A stretch of DNA of 64,000 nucleotides from Cristatella mucedo (Eukaryota > Bryozoa > Phylactolaemata > Cristatellidae): the NCBI GenBank assembly GCA_009760855.2, contig WPIO01000048.1:2143001-2207000 (forward strand), given 5' to 3'. A model generated the notes under the pieces. That model did no database searches and was not told where the DNA came from. It saw only the letters and a program-made list of their open reading frames with translations. This document shows, one piece after another, positions 1 to 11,700 of the stretch (the first letter of the stretch is position 1; each line of letters begins with the position of its first letter). Position numbers and translations under genes: made by a program.

Positions 1-1197
1 TGCGAGAATATCTGCTTCAACTCTGCTGCTCAGTCCCCCTTCCGAGCTGTCATCATTGGTAGATAGCTACAACACGACACTAGCTGACATGCTCGACGAG
101 TTTGCACCTCTGACTAAGCACACTGTGAGGCCTTGCCCAGACGGCCTATGGTTTACCTCAGACATTAAACTAGCTAGGTCTGCTAAGCACAAGGTTGAAA
201 AAGCATACAAAAGATCGTGACTGACTGTCCATTGATAGGCATACAAAGACTAATCTAGGTCATACTAATCGATCCTAGCAAAGGCCAAGTCTAGCTTCTA
301 TAAAAAAATTGTTGAATCACAGATGCACAATCCAAAAATGCTGATATCAATGATCAACCATCTCCTCAACCGCTCCCAGGCTAGCTCTGTACCTGATAAT
401 CCCTGTGATGATCAAGCTGATCGCTTCTCTAGCTTCTTTGTCCAGAAGACAAACAAGATCAGGGAGTCCATCCCTGCGATGGCAGCATCCCCCCTAGAAT
501 GCTGTCTTTCGGTTTCTTGCTGCACCTTATTGTCTACATTCAAGCAGGTCACTAGTGATCTCGTCCTGAAGTTCACATCCCAATCAAAGAAGACAAGTCC
601 GTTTGACCCTATTCCCACTGTCCTTCTCCTATGTTGCATCGATCTGGTGCTACCATGCATAGCTAATATCATTAATATGTCATTAGCCTTCCAGCACCAT
701 TCAAAACAACTGTAATCAGGCCGCTACTCAAGAAAGCGACACTAGACCAAGAGAACTTGAGCAACTACCGCCCAGTTTCCCTTCTACTATTCCTATCAAA
801 GACACTGGAACGGGTCGTGGCAGACCAGCTGAACTCATTTATCGAAACTTCAAACCTTGCTAGTAAGTTCCAGTCTGGCTTTAGAGCTAATCACTCCACA
901 GAGTCATCAATGCTTAGGGTATACAACGACATACTTAGGAATGTAGACATGGGTAGAGTGTCTTTGCTTGTTTTGCTCGATCTTTCGGCAGCTTTTAATA
1001 CCATCGATCACCAAGTTCTTCTAGAGCGCCTCTCATCTCGCCTGGGCATCACTGGCACTGCTCTGCAATGGTTCAGGTCCTATCTCAGTGGGAGACTCCA
1101 GAGTATTGATGTGAATGGACGCAGATCATCCGAGGTACCTCTGAAATATGGAGTACCTCAGGGCTCCGTGCTAGGACCGGTTCTTTTCACGGTTTAT
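1..1197 (+). mobile_element. L2-type LINE (family A), host copy part 1
   Basis: Bases 60-320 encode the endonuclease-RT linker (LADMLDEFAPLTKHTV, PDGLWFTSDIKLA). Bases 740-1197 encode the start of the reverse transcriptase ([50 protein letters not shown]). It carries stops and frameshifts, so it is dead. The frame breaks at FTVY where an inverted LINE begins, and resumes at about 2442. Confidence 0.9.
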
Positions 1198-2441
1198 AAT
1201 AATAATAGTAATAATAATTCACTTGATAAAGCGCCCTCAGAGAACTCAATCTCTCTCTAGGTGCTTTACATTTGCTGTAAAGTGAAATGCAATTGAATGG
1301 TAAGTAAAATCATGCTTGAAAAACAAACGAAATGAATAATATGGTTAGGGGTGACATGCACAGGGTCAGCATGCAAATGTGGTTAGTGGCATCATGCACA
1401 GTGTCAGCACGCATAAGCACGTGAAGGACGAATCACAGGGACCCACTAAATACTGTCCTAAATAGGTGTGTTTTTAGGTTCCCTTTAAATGTGGTCAGGT
1501 CAGGGGATGTTCTGACGAAGGTCGGGAGGGAGTTCCAGGCTTTGGGAGCATATGAACTAAATGCACAGTCTCCAAAGGATTTAAGGTTTGTATGAGGTAT
1601 TTCTAGACTGTTGGATTCGGAAAAGCGGGTGGTACGATGCTTGGCCTGATGGGGTAGTATATCTGACAGATAGGCTGGAGCCATAGAATGAAGGGACCTA
1701 AAAGTGAGCGACAAAACCTTGAAGTCAATCCGTTGCTTGACTGGTAGCCAGTGCAGGTCGGCGAGAAGTGGAGTAATGTGGCAACTGCGACGCTCACGAC
1801 AGACAAGCCTAGCTGCAGAGTTTTGCACCAGCTGCAATCGCCTGATCGCACATGCTGGTAGGCCAGTAAGCAGTGAGTTGCAGAAGTCGAGACGGATGTC
1901 ACGAATGCATGGATCAACTTGGACGTGGTATCTTTATCTAAACAAGCCCGAATTTTAGCAATATTATGAAGCTGAAAATAGGCAGATTTGACTGTGGAGC
2001 TGATATGGTCGTCTAACGAGAGGTCGCTTTGGAATATGACACCTAGATTTCGAGCTGATTCAAGTGGAGATATGCTGGCAGAGCCAATTTTGAGAGTCAG
2101 CCTTTCCAATCTCTGGATCACACTGGGTTTGCCCATAACTAGTAAGTTAGTTTTATCATCGTTAAGTTTTAGAAAATTTGCTGCCATCCATGTGCGGATG
2201 TCATCAATGCATGCAGCTAGTGAGTTGAGAGAATTTGAGGTGCTCGAAGGCTGGGAGGGATCAAAGCAAAGGTACAACTGAGTGTCATCCGCATAGAAGT
2301 GAAAGCCTAGATTGTGCTTGGCAATCACATCAGCAAGAGGGAGAGTATAAACCGTTAAAAGAACCGGACCTAGCACGGAGCCCTGAGGTACTCCATATTT
2401 CAAAGGTACTTCAGATGATCTTTTCCATTCACGTCAAAATT
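1198..2441 (-). mobile_element. 5'-truncated L2 (family A) nested in inverse orientation
   Basis: Read on the minus strand it runs from SIDVNG and [12 protein letters not shown] through [12 protein letters not shown] and the thumb region ([17 protein letters not shown]) to a 3' UTR and an (ATT)n end at 1198. It interrupts the plus-strand L2 exactly between FTVY and TLPLAD. It is better preserved than its host, so it is the later insertion. Confidence 0.88.
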
Positions 2442-2916
2442 TTTACTCTCCCTCTTGCTGATGTGATTGCCAAGCACAATCTAGGCTTTCACTTCTATGC
2501 GGATGACACTCAATAGTACCTTTGCTCTGATAAAACTAACTTACTAGTTAAGGGCAAACCAAGTGTGATTCAGAAGTTGGGAAGGCTGATGCTCAAAATC
2601 GGCTCTGCCAGCATATCTCCAGTTGAATCTGAACGAAAAAAGGTGTCATGTTCCAAAGTGACCTTTCGTTAGACGACCACTTTAGCTCAACAACCAAGTC
2701 TGCCTACTTTCTGCTACATAACATTGCTAAAATTTGGGCTTGTTTAGATAGGGATACCACATCTAGGTTGGTCCATGCATTTGTGACATCACGTCTTGAC
2801 TTCTGTAATTCACTGCTTGCTGGCCTACCGGCATGTGCAATCAGGCGCTTACAGCTGGTGCAAAACGCTGCAGCTAGGCTTGTCTGTCGTAAGCTTTGTC
2901 GTTGTCGCATCACACC
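2442..2916 (+). mobile_element. L2 host copy part 2
   Basis: Continues the element of 1-1197 with [20 protein letters not shown] and, at 2648-2916, [14 protein letters not shown] to CRRLQ-type thumb sequence ending RCRITP. A deletion and frameshifts lie near 2515. It is broken again at 2916. Confidence 0.85.
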
Positions 2917-3393
2917 AAAGTTCTTACACTGACCCACAAGGCCAGCCATGCCTTGGCTCCTTTGTACCTAGCTGACCTGCTGCACCAGTTTCAGCTTCCT
3001 CGTGCCTTCAGCTCCTGTATGGACAATAAATTAGCTGTTCCATTCCCCAGCTTAAAGACCGTTGGCGACAGAAGCTTTGGCTCTGCAGGTCTTAGACTGT
3101 GGGACTCGTTTCCACATTTCTTACGCAACGACAACTACTCTCCTACTGCCGACTATGGTACATCCTTTTCAGCAGTCCTGAACTGCTACTTCCATGCTAC
3201 TCACTACCTCAACTGCTCTCCTGACTCTGCTATGCTTCCCACTTTCTATTTGTTGCATGGGTCGAAGTCTATTGGCTACCAAATACGTACCGAAAGCCGC
3301 TTAGGCTGTGAGTGCGCTATACAAAGCTCACATGCGTAGCACCCACATAGTCTTTATGGCTTTGTGGAGTTGCAGATGGAGATACATTATATT
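2917..3393 (+). mobile_element. LINE family B 3' fragment nested in the L2
   Basis: Encodes LTHKASHALAPLYLADLL and a 3' UTR that matches the copies at 41965-42640 and, inverted, 22265-23333. It differs from family A. It splits the host between RITP and LLADLHW, with a possible 3-base target repeat (acc at 2914 and 3394). Confidence 0.8.
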
Positions 3394-3963
3394 ACCACTT
3401 CTCGCTGACCTGCACTGGCTACCAGTCAAGCAACGGATCGACTTCAAGGTTTTGTTGCTCACTTTTAGGTCCCTTTATTCTTTGGCTCCCGCCTAGCTAT
3501 GAGATCTACTCTCCCACCAGGCCAAGCATTGTACCACCTGCTTTTCGGAATCCAACTGTTTGCCTATACCTCGTACAAACCTCAAATCCTTTGGCGATCG
3601 GGCGTTGAGTTCGTATGCTCACAAAGCCTGGAACTCACTCCTGACTTGTGTCACAACATCCCCTGACTTGACCACATTAAAAAAAATTAAATACCCACCT
3701 ATTTATGACAGAATTTAATGGGTCGCCGTGATTCTTCCTTTATGTGCTTATGTGTGCTGACACTGTTGGAGGCTGCCACTAACCACACCTGTATGCTGAC
3801 CCTATGCATGTCACCCCTAACCGTATTATTCATGCTGTTTATCAAGTATGATACCACTCACCATTCGATCGTGTTTCCCTTGCAGCAAATTTAAAGTGCT
3901 TAGAAGGCGATTGAGTTCTCTGAAGCTGCTTTATCAAGTGTAGTATTATTATTATTATTATTG
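3394..3963 (+). mobile_element. L2 host copy part 3 with 3' stem-loop and (ATT)n tail
   Basis: Resumes at [17 protein letters not shown]. It runs through the 3' UTR (markers: gtgctgacactg, cacccctaacc) to the terminal hairpin ending in ttatcaagtg and then (ATT)n. It ends 117 bases before ABCB8 exon a. Confidence 0.88.
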
Positions 3964-4079
3964 TAACTGGGTAGTGCAAGGTGTGCTCACTTACAAGTAT
4001 GATGCTGCACAAGCAAACATATTTGTCGTCCTTGTTTGTGCATAGTGCAGCCGTAGACAAGCCACATCACTGTTTGCAG

Positions 4080-4259
4080 AGTGCTTTGGTTGTTGCCTAT
4101 GCCAACATAGAGATCCCGCGGCTTTTGGGTTCTGTCGTCAACGTCCTAACGAAGTTGGCAAACAGTGAAGGTGGCGGCAGTGGAGACAGGGCGCTGAGAA
4201 GTTACATCGACGAAGTCCGAGGACCAGCAGTTCGTCTTCTGCAGACTTACATTTATCAG
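4080..4259 (+). CDS. ABCB8: ABCB8 exon a (first in window)
   Basis: Encodes 60 residues starting [17 protein letters not shown], equivalent to the first to second membrane helix of ABCB8. It is preceded by the acceptor tgtttgcag and followed by the donor CAG|gtaagaag. It starts and ends in phase 0. Only about 117 bases separate it from an upstream L2 tail, so the preceding exon lies beyond the window. Confidence 0.85.
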
Positions 4260-7200
4260 GTAAGAAGTTATGACTTCATCTTTCGTGGTCAGGCGATTCT
4301 CGGCAAGATGCGACTAGCGTTTACCACATCTTATATTGAGTTTTATCCTCATTTAAGTTGGTGTGATAGAGCTATCTCAACCATCGTGAGTGTGGTTGTC
4401 TGTGTGTATGAGGGCGTGTGTGTTTACCCACTTTACGTACACAGATGACTACACGATTATCTGCTTTATTTACTGGTGTGCACGTGAGCTCACCCACTGC
4501 TAAAGTTAGTTTTGAGCCTACATTCAAACCGACTTGGCGAAAGTGAGTGAGTGAGCGTCGCAGCAAGATTACAGAATGGTAATGCCTTCTTCCATGCCGG
4601 ATTCATATCTTCTGTGACTGGTTGAGGTAATTTATGGACTTGCTGTGCCCTTGGACTATTGTATTTAATAAGGACCAGCTCATGCCCTTGAAGATGACTA
4701 GAAATTCCAGTGTTGCATCGCGATGCAGGCCAGATTGTCTGCTGGCCTTGCTGGTTAGCCCGGCGTATTTCCAAGGAAGGACTCGAACCCACGACCCGGG
4801 TTATGAATTGCTCGTGCCTTATCTTTAGTCTTTTCACGTTGTTGGCTTTGTCGTAAGTGAATTGTAAGCTGAGCTTTGACAGCACAATGTGTCTTTTGTT
4901 TTTTCCTTAGTAGAGCTTGTGCTGCATCTTTAGCTGAGACTTAAAAATGATGCTAAGTTATTGCAGGTAGTGACCGATGCTGAAGCAAGTTGCTACAATA
5001 TTTATGGTCGCCAGTGCATATGCATGGGTGCGCTCGTGTGTGCGTGCTCTCTCCGCATCCTTCTGCCTCCGTCTCCCTCTGTCTCCATCTCCCTCTGTCT
5101 CCGTCTCACTCTCTCTCCCGGCTCCCTCTCTCTCTCGGACTCCCCCTCTCTCCGTCTCCCTCTTTCTCTATCTCCCTCGCACATGTTTGTGTGTGCGCGA
5201 GCTCGAGTGTGTGTATAAAGTCCACTGCATTTCTTTTTGTAACGTTTGCTACCCAAGCCGATGCTGTGTCTCGATAGGCTGGCTTCACATTTGCCTACAT
5301 CACGATGCTCTCTTACTCTGGCGAGAGGATGGCCGGTCGGCTTCGTAAGAAGCTGTTCAGCAACATCCTGGCGCAGGACATCGGCTTCTTCGACACTCAT
5401 CGAACTGGAGAAATCGTCAGTCGGTGTGCATACAAGCTGCATAATCTTGCCGCTGCTGCCTATTGCCTTCCTATGTTGCTGTAATCGTATTTGGCTCTTG
5501 TTGCTTCGCCTTCACCTTCACCTTCACCTTCGCCTGCATTAGCTGGCCGACGTAGAGAAAGAAGCTGCTGATGCCAATACTTCTCTAACCCACTGTGTCG
5601 TCGCAGGCTGGCCACCGACATTCAGGATTTCAAGAGCTCTTTCAAGCAGTGCGTCTCGCAGGGCCTTCGCTCCGTCACTCAGGTACGGACAGCCGAAAGT
5701 GACCCGGATGCCTCCGCCCCTATGCTGCATGATGGCAGGCAGCGAGTTTCTGTCGCCCCTTTTTTCCTGCTGCCCCATTCGGGAGAGCAAATGGCGGCGT
5801 TTGCCTACACTTGCGCTGGCACACGGTCGATTTCAGATCGCCGGCTCCGTCGTCTCGTTGCTGCTCGTTTCGCCGTCGCTCACTGGTTCGATGATGGTCG
5901 TTGTGCCGATGATCGTCGGCGTTGGCACGCTCATCGGCCGTGGGCTTCGGCAGCTCTCTCGCGCTGCCCAAGCTCAGGTGGGTTCGAGGCAGCGGCGGCG
6001 GCGACCAGTAGGCGCCGGCCCGGCTCTAGCCACGTGGCCAGCTCTGATCGGACGACGAACCGGTTCACCAACATGCACCGCCGTGGCTCGGTTAAGAAAG
6101 CCTGAGTGTGGAATGCCTCCTTCACTCACATTTTCCGACGTTGCGTTCTATGACTGTCGGTTGTAGGTCTCATCTGCAATTGCGGTTGCCGACGAAGCCA
6201 TCGGAAACATACGCACCGTGAGGGCATTTTCGATGGAGGATAAGGAGTCAGAGTGAGTAGTGCTCGACAATGCTGACAGTGCTCGCTGTCGCCTTGGCAC
6301 TAGCTTCTGCTCGTGCAGGAGGATCCAAGCATCCAGCCGGGCGGCGGAGCGCTTGCTGTTTCCGTTGGCGCGTAGCTGAGGGGCAGCCGAATGTTCTCGT
6401 GGCTTCGCTGGAGCCCTGCACGGGGGAATCGCAGTGCTTGGGTTTTGGACCGATGTGCATAATTCGTCTTCGGCCTCTGTGATTGCCTGCTGCCTGCCGT
6501 TAGTGGAGACTAAAGCCGTAGCCCCCTGGTTAGTTAACGTTCAGAATTGCCACTAAAATAAGCAGCCACTCTGGAATCCAAGGCGGACCGCTTGAAGCTG
6601 GCTATCAACGACTCCCAAACGCTGCATTGTATCGTGAAACCTGGTTCGTGGGCCGCCACCCTCTGGATAGCTGGATCTGCCATGTGTATGCATTGTGTGA
6701 ACATCTGCCAAGAATTGGTGTCAATCTGACACAATAAAATATATAATTCATTTGTATAGCATCCGCCCTAAGAGAACTGAATCTCTATTCAGACGCTTCA
6801 CATATGTCGTAGGGCTCATGAGTATGACCTCGGTCAGCCCTTGATCGGGGCGTGGACCTTAACCACTGGGCCAAGAATCTGTCTGAGAGGCTGATGCTCA
6901 AAATTGGCTCTGCCAGCATATCTCCTGTTGACTCAGCTTGAAATCTAGGTGTCATGTTCCAAAGTGACCTCTTGTTAGCCGACCACATCAGCTCCACAGT
7001 CACATCTGCCTACTTTCAGCTACATAAAATTGCTAAAATTTGGGCTTGTTTAGATAAGGATACCACGTCTAAGTTGGTCCATGCATTTGTGACATCCCGA
7101 CTTGACTTCTGTAACTCTTGCTGCTTGCTGGCCTACCGGCATGTGCAATCAAGCGATTACAGCTTGTGCAAAACTCTGCAGCTAGGCTTGTCTGTCGTGA

Positions 7201-8677
7201 ACTTTGCAGTTGCCACATCACACCACTTCTCGCCGACCTGCACTGGCTACCAGTCAAGCAACGGATCGACTTCAAAGTTTTGTCGCTCACTTTTAGGTCA
7301 CTTCATTCTTTGGCTCCAGCCTATCTGTCAGATATACTCTCCCACCAGGTCAAGCATCGTACCACCCACTTTTCGGAACCCAACAGTTTAAAAATACCCC
7401 GTACAAACCTCAAATCCTTTGGAGACCGTGCATTTAGTTCGTATGCTCCCAAAGCCTGGAACTCCCTCCCAACATGCGTCAGAACACCCCATGACTTGAC
7501 CACATTAAAAAGAAATTAAAAACACCTATTTAGGATAGCATTTAGTGGGTCCCTGTGATTCGTCCTTGATGTGCCTATCCGTGCTGACACTTTGCATGCT
7601 GCCACTAACCACATTTGCATGCTTACCCTTTGCATGTCACCCCTATCCACGTTGTTCATGTTGTTTATCAAGCATGATAGTACTCATGATTCAATCGCGT
7701 TTCCCTTTGCAGCAAATAAAAAGCACATAGGAAGAGATTGAGTTCTCTGAGGGCACTTTATCAAGTGCATTATTATTATTATTATTATTATTAGAATTAA
7801 ACAGACAGTGAGCTGTCAGATGTTGAGCATTTGAACACCCCTTGATAGCCTATTCACTGTTTGCTTATTGTAGCTACCTGTAGCTTGTGAAAAAGAGAAT
7901 GGCTGCATGTGAGCCGGTTATGCTGGCTCACAACTAGAGGCAAATTGTGCCAGCAAGAAAAGTGTCGTGTTCCATTTAGAAATCTGCCTACAGGAGTGTA
8001 GCAATTTGCAGAGATTCTGCTGCACGGGTCTCATTTCCCAGTCTTTTATGTGAGTCATTTGTAAGTTTACCTGTGATGCTCGCGGTAATTGGAATTAATC
8101 AAGGTCAACAAATGAGTCCGGAAAGTCGTCAATTGAACCAGTATTCATTAGGAAAGTGCTTTAGACAAATACAGATGTCGTCTTTCTGCACTACCAGAGC
8201 AAGAGCATGCATTTATCTTACGTAATTTGAGAGTTATTGAGCATGAAGTTGGCATATGGTAATCGTGAGCTTAGGCTATCCCATGGCTTTTTGGCATGCA
8301 AAAGTATTTACTTGTTGCACTAGACACCAATTTCTTAACAGCTATTCGCCACCGGAGGTCCCCTCGTTGACAGTGAACCGTGATTGCACACTAGATAAGG
8401 CGATTGCTTTTCACGAACTCAGTCCCAAAGTCGTGAGTTGGGTTCGAATCCCACAGTGGGTGATCCTTTATTGCCACCGCAAGTGGTGGTGATAGCCGTA
8501 AAGGCTCTTTTGTCGCTATACAAAATAGATTGTTGAATCAGCTTGCATTTTTTGTTGTTGATGTGAGCCTACTTTTACACAAACCCGATTTTACCGCAAA
8601 ATTGACCCACTCACTTCGATGGCCGGCTTGAAAATAACTGTCAGAAACAAAAAACAAGAGTTTGTGTGTGTGTTTGT

Positions 8678-8716
<39 letters not shown>

Positions 8717-11700
8717 CACGCGAGTGTGTGTGTGTTAGTGTGTTTTTACTTGCAATCTGATAATCGAACTCGCAATCCAAACTGCTCAATGTTTTACATT
8801 GTGTTTAGAAGCTGAGTTAATTTTGCACTTCCGGCCTTACCAAGTGTGTGAAACTGCTCGTCCGGCACTCTCCTGCTATGGGAAAGACGAAAGAATGAAA
8901 AAGCAAAATCGAAGGTCTAATCGTCACCCATCACAAGATGGGTCTAAGCAACATGACAGTGGAGTTGAAGCTTTTGGTATTAGCAAGGAGACTGTCAGTT
9001 ACAACCTGAAGTATTTTCAGGGTGGTGACGTCGATGTCTTACCCTGTGAGACAACGAAAAACTACGTGACCACCCACTGAAACGGCAGGCTGCACTGGGT
9101 TGAAGGAGAGCCTGTGTAGAGCTCTCTCCAAGCCTTTGAAAGAGGTCACCGGAAAAGTTCTTAGTGCCGATACAGTTCATGGCAGCGTTTAGTAGCTTTG
9201 CTTTTTATAGAAGAATAAGCAAACGTAAGCAGTTAAATTTTAAAGTTCGACAACGAAAAGCCATCTGCAGTGACCTGTCAGCATGCCCACTGTGCAACTG
9301 TTGAGTGGAGCCGTGTTCTACAGACCGACACAAGTAATTTCGTGGTACACGGAGATGGCATTTGTAGAGGGCTTTCGTCAGCAGTAGAAAAGGTGAGGAG
9401 TGCCACAATACTTCACTGCAATGTAGGTTCAAGTATGGCAGTGGAAGTGTGCTCGTTTGGTTGTGGTTTTTAGTTTTCGATATCAGAACTCTTCAATGCA
9501 TTAACGGGATTATGGATAGGAATGTGTTCATAGACATTGAACAGGTCGGTCTGCCCTGCGCCGGAGCTCTTGTGGGGATGACTGCGTTTGGAGAAGGATA
9601 GTGACTCCAGCGTATTGCAAGGATGACAAAGCGATCTTGCGTTCTTTGTAGCAAATGTAAAGTGCCTAGAAAGAGATTGAGTTCTCTGAGGGCGCTATAT
9701 CAAACGTATTGTTATTATTATAAAGCAGTTCTTTGCCGACTCAGATGTTAGAGTCCTTAGTTGGCCGAGCCAATCGCCCGATCTAAACCCTATTGAGCAT
9801 TTATCGGGCAGACTGAACTGCTCAGTTCGGATCGAGAACTATGTCTCCTCGTCCCCCGAGCAGCTTTTTGGTCGGCTTAAGCAGCTGTTCGATTGCATAA
9901 CTCCCGATGCTTGCTGAAAGCCGACCGAATCAATATCCTAGCGAATGCATTAAGTTATAAAGAATAGTGCGGTCTGACCCCCAATTAATGCTAGTATCCA
10001 TTTGTGCACTGATAACCTCGGTTCTTATAATAGAAAATCTTAACTTAATGTGCATGTGCTCGGTTCTATTAGACAAAGAGTATGTCAATCGGCTTAGGGG
10101 AGTGCAGCTTGATGGAGGTATCCGTCTGCCCTCGTAAATACTTTTGCCTTTGGGTGTAGCTGTCGCTTTTTAGCTTGACCAGATCAAGAGCATGCACTTG
10201 TCTTGCGCAATTTGAGAGGCAAGTTAGTGTATGGTCACCGTGAGCTCGGGCTTTCCTGCGGCTTTACGATCGATATGTACCATGTGCTTGAAAGCAGTTG
10301 ACAAATCACTTGTTCCCACTTGTGGCAATCTCATCGTCATGGCAAACTCCCACATCGTTTTTATGCTTCCCCGGGCGAGCTTGTCTGCTGCAATTGTGTA
10401 TGCTGCCAGCATTGCTAATGCACGAGCCATTGCTGAGTCTTACCTTGCCGATCGCCCAGCAAAGGCTGGGCTGTCTAGTTCTTCCCTAATCCTCGAGCAG
10501 CTGCAGTGCTACTATATACATATATGCTGTCACCTAGGGCTATACATGACGGTGCATCCGTTATTCAATATCGTGCTGACAACGTCCCCTGGACGTAGAC
10601 GCCAACTGCTGCGGCTGCTTTCACACGTCGAGCCGTTTGTCTTTGCAGCAATGTAAGACTTAACAAAGTGCGCCCCTTTTTCGTCTATAGACTTTTTTCC
10701 GACGAAGTCGACAAGTCGACGGCGCTAAGCGTTCGTCTCGGAGTGGGAGTGGGACTGTTTCAGGGCCTCTCTAATTTAGCCCTTAACGGTAAGCGAGCTG
10801 TAGCTGCCATCATCACTTGTGGTTCCTTGAAGCATGTCAGCTGCGTGATCGGCAGCGTTTATGTTATTGCCAGCAGCAGGCTATATAGCACTGCTGTGCC
10901 TTGCTCTAGCCGTGCTGCATCACTGTCATGTTCAAAGTAACTTCAATGTGGCATGCAGGTTATATAAAGCACGGCATCGGTGATCTGACTGCTAAATCTG
11001 TAGCTCCTCCTCGAGAGACAGTTCCGAGCAGCAGAGCGGCTATGGCCACGATAGTTCTAATGATTTGATAACACACTTCGGCCTAACAACAATAAATGGC
11101 TTTGCTGAAAGTCAGTTGATCGTAAACCAGGGCTTGAAGTGCCCCTTCTGATAGGCAGCAGTCGATCCAATGGACTCTCTAGACAAGCTTAATCTTCCTG
11201 TTATATTTAAGCTATTTACATGCTGTGTTCACTCAAATTTCTTCACCTTTTCAAACATTCGTGCATTTGTGTGCTTTTTATGTGCCTAGATGAAGCTACT
11301 TGTGACCTTGGGGAAATCGAATTATGTACTGGCAGCACTCATGAAGCAAAGCATGTGACAAACATTCACTGCCGCTATTAACTAGAACCTCTGCTTAATA
11401 ATACTCACCGAATCATGCACCGGTATGGACTCAAAGCTTATAGGAAGTAATACAAAGGCACTTGTATATAGCACCTCAAAAAAACAGATCTCTGTCACGG
11501 CACTCTACATATGCTTAAAGGAGGCATGCCAATTGTTTAACGATAATGTGCATAGTGTCAGCTCGCAGAAGCATACAGAGGGCAATGCACGTGAGCAGAG
11601 CAAACGTAATTTGGAACATGTAAATTTTAAGCTTTTTTCAAATGTCAAATCGGGAAAAGTCATAACGTCAATTGTGAGTGAGTTCCAGGCTTTGTGAGCA

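Noticed and set aside
8380-8540. A genuine tRNA gene (B-box gggttcgaatccc)
   Set aside because: The cloverleaf cannot be completed, and the same sequence recurs with a common non-tRNA body and end, so it is a SINE. The same holds for 18381, 18940, 30618, 51925 and 60655.
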